Source of the DNA: Spirochaetota bacterium
GTDB taxonomy: Bacteria; Spirochaetota; UBA4802; UBA5550
Reading direction: 5' to 3'
Assembly: GCA_017999915.1 (NCBI GenBank)
Contig: JAGNKX010000027.1
Span: 1-44,165, forward strand
Length of the DNA: 44,165 bases
A program made the position numbers and the translations under genes. Below the pieces are notes generated by a model. That model did no database searches and was not told the origin of the DNA. It was given only the letters and a program-made list of their open reading frames with translations. Below, piece by piece: positions 36,001-43,276 of this stretch (its first letter is position 1; each line of letters starts with the position of its first letter).

Positions 36001-37900
36001 CGCCTATGAGGAAATGGCGAAGAATTGCGGGACCTACGAGGCAATCACCGCCTTCATCAAGGAGCACCTGGTGCCGGTGTTTTTCAAAGAACACCGCGAT
36101 ATGATCGACCTGGGCCTGAAAAGAGGGGCCTTCTACCTGGTGAGGAGCGGCATCCTCAACGGCCGTACCGCCCTTGAGTACGCCCGGAAGATGTCCCTGG
36201 ACACGGACCTGGCCCTGGCCGCCATCGGCAGGGACCTGATCGAGCACAACCGGCGGGGCGCCCTGGTCTTCATGTCCGCCGAGGCGGAGCCCTTCTCCAA
36301 GAGCGGCGGCCTCGCAAACGTCGTGTACGAATTGCCCCGGGAGCTGGTGAAGCTCGGCGAGGAGGTCTTCGTCATATCGGGCTACTACAGGCACGGCGAC
36401 GACAAGTCGGTGCGGAAGATGCAGGATGCCGCGAAAAAGTACAACCTGACCTACACCGGCGTTAACGTCTCCTTCAAGATCATGGGGGACGATTACCAGG
36501 TGGGCGTGCACCACGCCGATGTGGAGGGGATCCACTACTACCTCCTGGACCATCACGAGTTTTTCGACGGCCTCTACTGGGGGGTCACGTCGGTCGAGAA
36601 GATCAGGCGCCGGGTGGCCTTCTCCCGGGCCTGTGTCGAGGTGATCACCGCCTTCAACCTGAACCCGAGCTATACCTTCACCAACGACGCCTACGCCGGG
36701 ATCTTCAACGGCATCGTCAAGTGCGACCACTTTTACCTGAACAGTCCGGCCTTCGGGAGAAACACCTTCCTGCATATCGTCCACAACGGGGGGTGGCAGT
36801 ACTTCGACGCCTACCACCGGATGGAGAACGGCTTTGACCTGTTCAACCTCTTCAACCTTCCCACGTGGAACGCCGGGGACTTCTGCGATCCCGTGTACCC
36901 GGAGCGGCTCAACTGCATGGCCGCGGGAATACGCTTCGCGGACCGCGTCATCACCGTGAGCCCGTCGTACGCGCGGCAGATCGAGTACGCCTGCGACGGC
37001 CTGGAGCGGATTTTAAAAAACGTCATCGGCATCAGCAACGCCATCGGCAGCGACTTCAAGGTCAACCTGATCAAGAGATTCGAGGCTTCGCGCTTCGTTG
37101 CCGGGGCGTACCCGCTCTTCGCGGAGCATGTCAAGTCGGACGACGCCCTCCGCGCCAAGCTCGAGGAGAGGTATCCGGAGCTCCTCGGGGGCCAGAACGG
37201 CGTCGAGGCGGTCGCCGACAAATCGCGGCAAGCCATGCTGATGCGCCTGCGCAACAAGCTCTACCTCCAGTGCGCCCGGGGGCTGAAGGTGGACCCGGAC
37301 ATTGTGCTCTTTTCCTATATACACCGCGTATCGGAGCAGAAAGGGTACCAGCTCCTCCTTGAGGCATCAGAGGGGATATTCAAGAACCTGAAGTTCCAGG
37401 GCGTCATCGGCGGCGCTGTGTCTTCCGGCGACCGGCGGGGCGAGGAGATAGCCCACGGTCTCTACCTCCTGGGGCAGTATTATCCCGACATGGTGAACGT
37501 CTCCCTCGGCTTCCAGGATATAACGGCGCCCCTGCTGGCGTCGGACCTCTTCCTCATGCCGTCGATGCACGAGCCGGGGGGAATATCGCAGCTCGAGGCC
37601 TTTGCCGCGGGAAACCTGGTGGTGGCCCGGGCCACCGGCGGTCTCCGGGACACGGTCTTCCCCGTCCAGGTGCAGGGCAACGAGATCAAGGGGAACGGCT
37701 TTCTCTTTACCGACTTCAATTCATGGGCCTTTTACGACGCCATGGACCGGGCACTCCAGTTCTTCAGGCAGAACAGCGAAGATGTGATCCACCGGGTCCG
37801 AACGAACGCGGAAAGGTCCGTCTACTACTGGGACCGGCCGGCCAGGGAATACGTTGAAACCATATACACGGTCACGGAAACCATCAGGGTGCTTGAATGA
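33038..37900 (+). CDS. Fusion of GH13 alpha-amylase-type domain and GT5 glycogen-synthase-type domain
   Basis: The 1620-residue product has four parts: an unrecognised helical region (about 1-300), a beta-sandwich-like region (about 330-430), a GH13 domain (about 440-960) and a GT5 domain (about 1075-1610). GH13 motifs: VDIIPHIN (region I), GIRFDSAH with nucleophile Asp633 (II), NDRED with Glu671 as possible acid/base (III), and GNHDERR with Asp782 (IV). GT5 motifs: SKSGGLANV with Lys1088 (ADP-glucose site) and MHEPGGISQLEAF with Glu1512. The same order of activities occurs in fungal alpha-1,3-glucan synthases. Start: GTG at 33038 with GAGG 9 nt upstream; TTG at 33008 is an alternative. No signal peptide, so cytoplasmic. 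Confidence 0.88.
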   Translation: MEPVIASSLCRFRITDEHLITDKIVKEHIARAFAENRCYEFYLDRDVVGSIRAGEPVELYRERFIDMRNSAFDIVSKGDQTVRGRLMSDIRLSSRLITSFVFAHRATAEADFDTIMARRFVIVKELPGVPTIFHISPETTVISHVGQGPPWTEIPTIYLGLKIFDALTAEQKRGAGVKLFGAFKLLLMIEERAIQTGYNHSVVYPPAVSRSLNFLVDETLRNAQQFEIEEAPGEVVEKRVRKFSEASRAKYLRELDARVHGDILNFHYERNLEAVKSLERLARRYKMAGDAASLREIVRLLVAASGHDIHEIRNRANIVLERIFAPKEFDAPLATRFANVPVGQAYRFTFEIPGAPVMYHLRIYRNSTGENIFLEKDIDCIEIPLVHEGGEQYAAEYIFDRYGHYDFTVILKKRKNAAWVTLPGLSGRINAMPDIRGEIILEIFADIHGHTRTYWTDGNGHPGLVYNENGEVIRLGRFADVTAHLEDIKKTYSVTTIYLLGVQKRGRNHDDWAPNATSPSPFSPMSLVDIEPALGGEEELKELIGKCHRMDIKVIVDIIPHINRSSDHLSDAFAVRTYDDGGNLVVRASTDGRYGSWNDGKLLNYRMFEVWEWLSDSITSLVERFDIDGIRFDSAHAVPIMMKKNNFPFVFERKRELAEMVEGTIIVNDREDDHYVTTGYYDSACRDLIAVPLHFFLMLNVEKKMRQLKKEFFINVAECYWGHERFLTRTGLIPYNSSLFKICENIIHGKTDVREIYHIYDSYFPSALPEGTEMLGILGNHDERRALNTFGHRGLRAAVGLTCFMSSAIMDYEGSAEGEGWKVYLDNIYVNWNQFEYAAHRSLQPFYGEWYRFHREERGKGYLIWANNTMVAAAAKFVGEEIWLGVFNFADANQNASLQFDSPVLPIPRDRCYRLSDPLYSNLTGHYNYYTGRELAISHVNTVVSFTERVKLLRLEPVDPAEYYHDFLRDSFFRLCQMSNVQQIQSNFAYEEMAKNCGTYEAITAFIKEHLVPVFFKEHRDMIDLGLKRGAFYLVRSGILNGRTALEYARKMSLDTDLALAAIGRDLIEHNRRGALVFMSAEAEPFSKSGGLANVVYELPRELVKLGEEVFVISGYYRHGDDKSVRKMQDAAKKYNLTYTGVNVSFKIMGDDYQVGVHHADVEGIHYYLLDHHEFFDGLYWGVTSVEKIRRRVAFSRACVEVITAFNLNPSYTFTNDAYAGIFNGIVKCDHFYLNSPAFGRNTFLHIVHNGGWQYFDAYHRMENGFDLFNLFNLPTWNAGDFCDPVYPERLNCMAAGIRFADRVITVSPSYARQIEYACDGLERILKNVIGISNAIGSDFKVNLIKRFEASRFVAGAYPLFAEHVKSDDALRAKLEERYPELLGGQNGVEAVADKSRQAMLMRLRNKLYLQCARGLKVDPDIVLFSYIHRVSEQKGYQLLLEASEGIFKNLKFQGVIGGAVSSGDRRGEEIAHGLYLLGQYYPDMVNVSLGFQDITAPLLASDLFLMPSMHEPGGISQLEAFAAGNLVVARATGGLRDTVFPVQVQGNEIKGNGFLFTDFNSWAFYDAMDRALQFFRQNSEDVIHRVRTNAERSVYYWDRPAREYVETIYTVTETIRVLE

Positions 37901-37934
37901 GCGCCCGGGGATTGCATATTCAGCGAAACATAAA

Positions 37935-37961
37935 AAATGGGATAGTATTACTATCCCATTT
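37935..37961 (+). terminator. Intrinsic terminator after the GH13-GT5 gene
   Basis: A 12-bp perfect stem (37935-37946 with 37950-37961) closes a 3-nt ATT loop, and the second arm ends in CATTT. It lies 34 nt after the stop codon. The T run is short, so efficiency is uncertain. Confidence 0.6.
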
Positions 37962-38143
37962 GTTGCGAAAGGTCTTCTAATGACCGCCCTAAATGTATCA
38001 ATGGAAGACCATAAGAGTGTAAAATGATTAATATTATATTCGGCAGCGACCGTGGAAAAGTTTAGCGGTTTTTTAAAAAAAATAAAAAATAAGGATAGTA
38101 TTCCTCCCCTGACCGTTCTAATCAGGTGAAAGCTATTAAAATA

Positions 38144-38770
38144 ATGAAGAAAATGAAGGGCTGGCTTCTGTTGCTCATGATGGCCGCCGTCGCAGGATGT
38201 ACCGCCGAGGTACGCGACGATGAGACTATGACCGGGAAGATTATCTCCAGTTTTGAGGGCGAACCGGTGGTGCCGCGCAGCGCGAACCGCCTCTTTGTCA
38301 TGGCCCCGGTGAACGGCACCGGCGTTGACGCACTTTCGTCCCGACTCCTGAACAGGATCAAGGCCGCTGTAAGCCTTGACGGAAGACTCGGCATCGATCC
38401 CGATGACGCGCAGGCCGACCTGCGCCTGGAAGTGCTCATCACGAAATACATGATACAGAATGTTTCCTTTGACGCCATCGGCCGGGCCGTGCGCAAGCGG
38501 ATATGGATGACCGCCGACGTGCGCCTGGTGAACCTCAAACGTAACAGGGTCATCTTTTCCGAGCCGGCGATCCAGGCCTTCAGGGTCTATTCGGACCTGG
38601 AACAGCCTATCGAAAGGGAATCCCGGGTGTCGGAATACGTTCTGGACGAGATGGCGAAGCGGATCACCTCCAAGACAGTCACCGGATGGTACACCGACCA
38701 GATGACCGAGATCGAAAAGGGAAAGCCCGGTGACACGATAAAGATACGCGGCGAGGGAAAACAGCCATGA
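38144..38770 (+). CDS. LptE-like outer-membrane lipoprotein
   Basis: The 208-residue product opens with a basic start, a hydrophobic stretch and lipobox AVAGC, so it is a lipoprotein. The mature domain (DLRLEVLITKYMIQNVSFDA, in part, then RKRIWMTADVRLVN) alternates beta strands and helices like LptE. LptE forms the LPS-translocon plug with LptD. The main support is synteny: holA follows with a 4-nt ATGA overlap, the same order as lptE-holA in Enterobacteria. Sequence likeness alone is weak. Start candidates are GTG 38126, ATG 38144 and ATG 38153; none has a strong site. Confidence 0.6.
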   Translation: MKKMKGWLLLLMMAAVAGCTAEVRDDETMTGKIISSFEGEPVVPRSANRLFVMAPVNGTGVDALSSRLLNRIKAAVSLDGRLGIDPDDAQADLRLEVLITKYMIQNVSFDAIGRAVRKRIWMTADVRLVNLKRNRVIFSEPAIQAFRVYSDLEQPIERESRVSEYVLDEMAKRITSKTVTGWYTDQMTEIEKGKPGDTIKIRGEGKQP

Positions 38771-39783
38771 CCACCAAGTATCCGAACGCGAAACAATTCA
38801 AGCGGGAGCTCGACGGCGACCGGCTGGAGCAGCGCTATCTTTTCCTCGGCGAGGAAGAGGGGGACAAGGACAAGATCATCAACCGCATCATGGTGATGGC
38901 CTTTGACGATCCCGTTGAGCGGTCCCATGCCGCCGGCAGGTTCCATGTCGAAAACGATGAATTCCTTGCCGGTGCCGAGTTCATCCTGTCGACGCCGCTT
39001 TTTTCCTCCAAGCGGGTGTGCGTCATGTATAACATCGACAGCCTGTCTGCCGCCCGGCACGGGAGCGTGTTCCAGGAGATGGTCCGGGAAATACCGGGGC
39101 AATCGATCCTGATCCTGACGACGCGGGAAGTCAGGCCGCCGGCCTTCATGGCCCCGGTGCTGGATCGGTTCAAGGTGGTGCAGTTCTGGCGCTATTTCGA
39201 CAGCGATATCCACGCCTACATCACGGCGGCCATACGGAAGCTCGGCCTCGAGATAGACGACCGGGCGGCGGAGCTTCTCGTGGAGCGTACCGGCAACGAC
39301 ATCAAGAAGATCGACGACGCCATCGACATGATAAGGTACTCCGGGAAGACGGGGCTGGTCGATGCCGACCTGGTGAAGAACTGCGTTGACGACGTGAAGG
39401 ACGCCTCGGTGTTCGATTTTGTCGACGCCCTGTTCCGGAAGGACCCGAAGGCCCTCGGTCTGTGCAAGAAGGTCAAGGAGGACGAGACGCCGGACCTCAG
39501 GATCCTCTACCTGATCACGCGCCAGGCCGAAATGATCGAGACGTATTACGCGCTGGTAGGGAGCGGGGTGCCGCCCGAGGAAGCGATGACCAGGGCCGGC
39601 GTGTACAGCAAGAACAGGGAGAAGTTCTGGCGCTATACGGAAACCTTCCCCCGGGAGCGGCTCAGGCGCGTTTTCGCACTGATCAGCGGCACCGACTATT
39701 CGCTGAAAAGCGGATCAGCCTCGAAGGATCTGATTGCCAGCCCGGTATTCAACCTGGTGTCTGACATTCTCTTTACCATGTAA
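38767..39783 (+). CDS. holA: DNA polymerase III delta subunit (HolA)
   Basis: The 338-residue product resembles the clamp-loader delta subunit: an N-terminal P-loop-like fold without a Walker A motif, with YLFLGEEEGDKDKII. SKRVCVMYNID follows, and then the helical lid with VERTGNDIKKIDDAIDMI and the collar domain (FVDALFRKDPKAL). Delta opens the beta clamp during loading. Length is typical. It overlaps the LptE-like gene by 4 nt (ATGA), so translation is coupled, and is followed 15 nt later by a membrane protein. Confidence 0.87.
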   Translation: MTTKYPNAKQFKRELDGDRLEQRYLFLGEEEGDKDKIINRIMVMAFDDPVERSHAAGRFHVENDEFLAGAEFILSTPLFSSKRVCVMYNIDSLSAARHGSVFQEMVREIPGQSILILTTREVRPPAFMAPVLDRFKVVQFWRYFDSDIHAYITAAIRKLGLEIDDRAAELLVERTGNDIKKIDDAIDMIRYSGKTGLVDADLVKNCVDDVKDASVFDFVDALFRKDPKALGLCKKVKEDETPDLRILYLITRQAEMIETYYALVGSGVPPEEAMTRAGVYSKNREKFWRYTETFPRERLRRVFALISGTDYSLKSGSASKDLIASPVFNLVSDILFTM

Positions 39784-39798
39784 CTGGAGGGTGTGACC

Positions 39799-40542
39799 AT
39801 GAAATCAGAAAAACTATCCACCGGCAGAGTGAAAGCGGCGCGGCCCCACCTGCTCCGCCTAGTGTATTGCCTTTTTATCTTTTCGTTTGTTCTTCCCTAT
39901 GTCGACGTGGTGGGATGTTCCACGAAAAAACTCTCCACCTACCGGGGCTTCGACCTGATCACCGGGACTCCTGCAGTCTTTTACCTGATCGCCATGGCCC
40001 TGTTCATCGCCATGATCGCGTTCTCGTTTTTTCGGAAGGAGCCCTCGCGGTCCCTCGGGGCATTCGGGTCGGCCTGGCGGGCCATGGCCTCCGCGGCAGC
40101 CGGCTTCATCATCGGATTTCTACCGGGCATCCAGTTTCTCTTCGATAATGTGTATATGCTTGCGGGCCAGCTCCTGGGAATCGCCTGCACGGCCATCGTG
40201 TTTATGGACGGCACGGCGGTATCGATCGGGAATTACGTCGCACTCAGGAAGGAGACGCCGCGCGTCCCGGGCGCCACGGCGCTTCCGATGGTCCTGTCGA
40301 AGGTGCATTGGGTCGCCCTTATTTTTTCCCTGGCACTGGTCCCCCTCTACGGGTATTCTCTCCGCGGCGAGGCCATGATCGCCGTTATGTATTTCATCTT
40401 CCTGTCCATTCCCTTCGTGCTCTCCCAGCTCATCGTTCTCCAAGGGGTGAAGCGGGGCGAGCGGTGGACCCTCCGGTGGGCTCCTGCGGTATGGCTCTTC
40501 CTGGCGGGTGTGGCGGTCCTAACGGTGATAAGCCTGTTTTGA
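39799..40542 (+). CDS. Polytopic membrane protein of unknown function
   Basis: The 247-residue product has about six hydrophobic helices (roughly 18-40, 58-80, 92-118, 122-140, 168-190, 195-245) and no recognised domain. GGAGG (39786-39790) is 8 nt before the ATG at 39799; a GTG at 39793 is too close to it to be the start. It follows holA by 15 nt in the same direction and probably belongs to that operon. It is the last GC-rich core gene before the accessory tract. Confidence 0.65.
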   Translation: MKSEKLSTGRVKAARPHLLRLVYCLFIFSFVLPYVDVVGCSTKKLSTYRGFDLITGTPAVFYLIAMALFIAMIAFSFFRKEPSRSLGAFGSAWRAMASAAAGFIIGFLPGIQFLFDNVYMLAGQLLGIACTAIVFMDGTAVSIGNYVALRKETPRVPGATALPMVLSKVHWVALIFSLALVPLYGYSLRGEAMIAVMYFIFLSIPFVLSQLIVLQGVKRGERWTLRWAPAVWLFLAGVAVLTVISLF

Positions 40543-40642
40543 CTATTCGGCATTGTCGGGCGCTCCGCAGGTTCCGCACAAATCTTGACATGCTGTCGAC
40601 GGGCGGAACTAAAATCCCGATGCCAATCCATGATTGAATGTA

Positions 40643-40755
40643 GGGGTTTTGGCACTGCAAAACCGGGCCGCAGCCGGAGGGATAAGCGCGAGTGCGGAGC
40701 ATCGCAGGCCTGTCTAAGCCGGCCCGGGGAGCGGAGCGGCTATGCCGCGTTATTT
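40643..40755. repeat. Partial attC-like repeat (right half), copy 0
   Basis: The segment shares GATAAGCGCGAGTGC, GAGCATCGCAG-like and GGAGCGGAGCGG stretches with the full repeats at 42136 and 43042. It ends in GTTATTT (40749-40755), where they end in GTTATAC or GTTAAGT. The left half with an RYYYAAC box is not visible. It marks the left border of the AT-rich accessory tract. Confidence 0.55.
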
Positions 40756-40825
40756 AAGGTTAGGCAGCCCCTCGCAATAAATTAGTATTTATCTTCACTG
40801 TTTACAAAAAACAAGCGGCAATAAT

Positions 40826-41446
40826 TCAATTACGAATCGGGCGAAAATTAATTCTCTGCCCAAGATCATACATAAATTTGCCCTTATCCAAAATCACTTT
40901 GACCATATCGTTGTTTTTAACATCAGGGCTATCATTGACGATACCTCCTTCTTGAATACGAATGACTTTATCTTTATAGAAATAATACCGCATCTCTTTC
41001 TCCCATTTGTAATTTGACTTTTTAAAAATATTGCCATCACTTTCCTTTGCATAATAAAAAAGAACCTTCCCATCTGTCGAATAAAAGAATTCTTCATAAT
41101 ATACTCGTGATTTTTCTGATAATTTTCCTCCAAATTGGTAATAACATATAGATTTGCGAAGACGCTGATTTTCATTAACGTCATTATCCGGTTTTGTCGG
41201 GTCTATAATGTAAAGCTCCCGGTAAAAAGTTACCTTGTTGTACACGAGAAACGTTATGGGCATTGCACTCTGGCGTATTTCACAAGTCGATATATTCGGA
41301 TCGCTTTCTTTATCTGATTTTAAAAATATATTAGTAATTGTATTATACTCGGCCTTGATGTTGGTAATTTGAGAGCTATCAGCCGAATAGGCTATTGAGT
41401 GGAAAAACAAAAAAATAGCTATTAAAGTGTAAAATGTGGGTTTCAT
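40826..41446 (-). CDS. Secreted protein of unknown function in the accessory tract
   Basis: From the ATG at 41446 the 206-residue product begins MKPTFYTLIAIFLFFHSI with a signal peptide ending near YSA. A GAGG site lies 6 nt upstream; an in-frame start at 41506 lacks one and precedes the signal. The mature part is rich in Lys, Asn and Tyr with alternating beta-type patterns (VYYEEFFYSTDGKVLFYY), as in small periplasmic carrier-like proteins. Codon use is AT-rich, unlike the core genes. No family is recognised. It lies between the partial repeat at 40643 and the small gene at 41744. Confidence 0.62.
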   Translation of the reverse strand: MKPTFYTLIAIFLFFHSIAYSADSSQITNIKAEYNTITNIFLKSDKESDPNISTCEIRQSAMPITFLVYNKVTFYRELYIIDPTKPDNDVNENQRLRKSICYYQFGGKLSEKSRVYYEEFFYSTDGKVLFYYAKESDGNIFKKSNYKWEKEMRYYFYKDKVIRIQEGGIVNDSPDVKNNDMVKVILDKGKFMYDLGQRINFRPIRN

Positions 41447-41743
41447 AGCAACCTCAAAAGTTTTATAATCAGTTTGTCCGATTCTAATACAATAATCTCT
41501 CCGCACAATGTATTGTAAACGAAAGCGGGCAAATTAAAAATATACGAATACTGTACTGATCTTTTCTGTTCTAATTGATTTCGCATGATCATCAAGAAAG
41601 TTGCAGTAATTTCAATAAATTTCTAGGCCAATGTCCAGGACTTTTCCTGTTGACATGTCCCTTTTTTATAATTTACATGAGAGGGAGCAGGTGCTGATTA
41701 TAGTTGGCCAAGATTCCTTGATTTTTAATATGAGGTAATAGAA

Positions 41744-42028
41744 GTGAAAAAATTATTTATTCTGACATTCTTCATCTCGGCAATAATAATTTTTCTGGCT
41801 ATTTTCATTGTAACCGACAATGCATTTGCCGTATACAAGTTTAGAGAATATTCAGTATATTCAATACATTGTATTGGTGCAGGACCCAGACATGAAGGTA
41901 AGGGAGATACCTCTGTAGTAGTACCTCTCCATAGCGCTGAAGATACCGAGAAGCATGCATTGCATGTTGCTCACAGCAGGAGTTTAAAAAATTGCAAAGC
42001 AGAAAAAAATGTAGTATCATTTAAATAG
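41744..42028 (+). CDS. Small secreted protein of unknown function in the accessory tract
   Basis: The 94-residue product starts at a GTG (41744) with GAGG 8 nt upstream. It reads MKKLFILTFFISAIIIFLA followed by a signal-peptide end near AFA; the mature part is about 65 residues with two Cys. It is AT-rich like its neighbours. No family is recognised. It is the only plus-strand gene in the tract and lies directly before the attC-like repeat at 42136. Confidence 0.58.
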   Translation: MKKLFILTFFISAIIIFLAIFIVTDNAFAVYKFREYSVYSIHCIGAGPRHEGKGDTSVVVPLHSAEDTEKHALHVAHSRSLKNCKAEKNVVSFK

Positions 42029-42135
42029 CGGAATAGACATAAAAAATATATTCAAAAAAGGCTTTTCTTAGTGTACAGGCCGGCAGGACGCCGGAACCCA
42101 CCGAAAAGAAAAACATTAAGGCTGTGCCGTATGTC

Positions 42136-42313
42136 GCTTAACATCTCAGGCGTAGCCGAACCTGGCGAAGCCAGGTTGCCGAAGCGCCCCGCCAGCAAGG
42201 CGCGTTTTAACTTCCCCAAAACCGCGCCGTAGCTGGCGGGCAAAGCGCGAGGCCGAGCAGCACCGCAGCGAGCCTTAGCGAGCGAGGAGCGGAGCGGTTA
42301 TGCTTTGTTATAC
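42136..42313. repeat. attC-like structured repeat, copy 1
   Basis: The 178-nt element starts GCTTAAC (42136-42142, fits RYYYAAC) and ends GTTATAC (42307-42313, one step from GTTRRRY). Inside, AACCTGGC (42159-42166) pairs with GCCAGGTT (42170-42177) around GAA. CCCGCCAGC (42188-42196) pairs with GCTGGCGGG (42232-42240), enclosing a third stem (42199-42208 with 42218-42228, one bulge). A 38-nt block (42260-42297) is identical in copy 2. The whole can fold into a long hairpin, as integron attC sites do. Confidence 0.75.
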
Positions 42314-42331
42314 GCACGTTTTGCCCCGCTC

Positions 42332-42736
42332 TTATTCAGGTTTATAATACTTTTCAATAAATTGACGTGGAGATATGATCTTTATTTTTAAATATTCTTT
42401 TAATGATAATAAATCATTATCACCTGTAATAATGATGTTAGCTTTTACATATTGGGCCAATAATAAGATATTATTATCATCTTTATCCCGACATAACCCA
42501 GGTAAATCACCTTGGGGAATAATTTTATTAAATATATTATCAAGAAATAAACTTACACGTTCAGTTTCTGGTTTGGAAACATGCATTTTGACATCTAATT
42601 TTGATAAAACCTCATTGATTATCCAAGGAGATATAAATAATTGATGCTTATCAATACATATATTCAAGACTCGTGAAGATAGACCCTGAGTAATTAAAGC
42701 AGATAAAATGACATTAGTATCAAAAACAATTTTCAT
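42332..42736 (-). CDS. PIN-domain toxin of a type II toxin-antitoxin pair
   Basis: The 134-residue product is a PIN-fold ribonuclease of the COG1569-like family. It has conserved acidic residues in FDTNVILSAL (Asp6), a Glu in IINEVLSKL, Asp in CRDKDDNNILLLA and Asp in ITGDNDLLSL, enough for the metal site. PIN toxins cleave RNA and are held in check by a DNA-binding antitoxin. Its ATG (42736) overlaps the antitoxin stop by 4 nt (ATGA), so the pair is translationally coupled with the antitoxin first. It is AT-rich and lies within cassette A. Confidence 0.9.
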   Translation of the reverse strand: MKIVFDTNVILSALITQGLSSRVLNICIDKHQLFISPWIINEVLSKLDVKMHVSKPETERVSLFLDNIFNKIIPQGDLPGLCRDKDDNNILLLAQYVKANIIITGDNDLLSLKEYLKIKIISPRQFIEKYYKPE

Positions 42737-42951
42737 GAAATATCTTTAAATACATCTTCATCGGTAAAATAGCCGGCTTTTTCTGCATATGGTATGAGAA
42801 GATTTCTTAATTCATCAAATTCTTCTTTCACTATATATTTTTCAATAGCCTTTTTTACTAATTCACTTTTTGAAACTCGCAACCGCTTTGCGGCTCTTTC
42901 GACCTTGTTTTTAAGTGCTTTATCGACACTAATTGTTAATATTTCTCTCAT
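42733..42951 (-). CDS. Ribbon-helix-helix antitoxin
   Basis: The 72-residue product opens MREILTISVDKALKNKVE, with the beta strand and helices of a CopG/RHH DNA-binding domain. A C-terminal part (FDELRNLLIPYAEKAGYFT) probably wraps the PIN toxin. AGGT lies 8 nt before the ATG at 42951; an in-frame TTG at 42966 is rejected. It overlaps the toxin start by 4 nt. It should repress its own promoter through the palindrome at 42967-42979. Confidence 0.85.
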   Translation of the reverse strand: MREILTISVDKALKNKVERAAKRLRVSKSELVKKAIEKYIVKEEFDELRNLLIPYAEKAGYFTDEDVFKDIS

Positions 42952-42966
42952 GATATTTACCTGCAA

Positions 42967-42979
42967 TATTACTGTAATA
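42967..42979. promoter_or_regulatory. Operator candidate for the RHH antitoxin
   Basis: TATTAC and GTAATA meet around one T, a perfect 13-bp palindrome; a further GTAATAC lies at 42984-42990. It sits between the -10 box and the start codon of the toxin-antitoxin operon, the usual position of an autoregulatory RHH operator. Confidence 0.55.
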
Positions 42980-42980
42980 A

Positions 42981-43009
42981 TATGTAATACAGCTATAAGA
43001 ATTTGTCAA
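42981..43009 (-). promoter_or_regulatory. Promoter of the PIN/RHH operon
   Basis: On the minus strand TTGACA (-35, plus positions 43004-43009) is perfect and lies 17 nt from TACATA (-10, 42981-42986), which is a weak match. It directs transcription into the antitoxin gene. Confidence 0.6.
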
Positions 43010-43041
43010 GAATAATTATAATAATAACGGGGCAAAATGGC

Positions 43042-43215
43042 GTATAACATTTCAAACATGGCCGAACCCGCGAAGCGGGTTCCCGAGCGCCTCGCCGGTG
43101 AAGCGTGTTTTAACCTCCCCAAAACCGCGCTGAAACCGGCGAGATAAGCGCGAGTGCCGAGCACCGCAGCGAGCCTTAGCGAGCGAGGAGCGGAGCGGCT
43201 TACGTCTTGTTAAGT
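43042..43215. repeat. attC-like structured repeat, copy 2
   Basis: The 174-nt element starts GTATAAC (43042-43048) and ends GTTAAGT (43209-43215, fits GTTRRRY). The stems seen in copy 1 recur with different bases: AACCCGC/GCGGGTT (43065-43071 with 43075-43081) and CTCGCCGGT/ACCGGCGAG (43091-43099 with 43135-43143), each perfectly paired. The block 43161-43198 is identical to copy 1. Paired changes support a conserved fold. Confidence 0.75.
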
Positions 43216-43276
43216 GAAGCGGCCGAATAGAGTAAAGTTTATTCGCTTTGAGGCACGGATGCCGAAAAGCGAGTTT

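Larger units (their letters stand above)
42308..43209. mobile_element. Integron-like cassette A (PIN/RHH toxin-antitoxin)
   Basis: The unit runs from the TT after G42307 to G43209, the expected cut points in GTTATAC and GTTAAGT. Its left end (42307-42328) and the bases just before and in the next repeat's first box (43028-43048) are reverse complements over about 19 of 22 positions. That is the cassette signature (start complementary to its own attC box) but longer. It carries the PIN toxin and RHH antitoxin genes. Reading direction is not settled; the genes point left. Confidence 0.7.
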
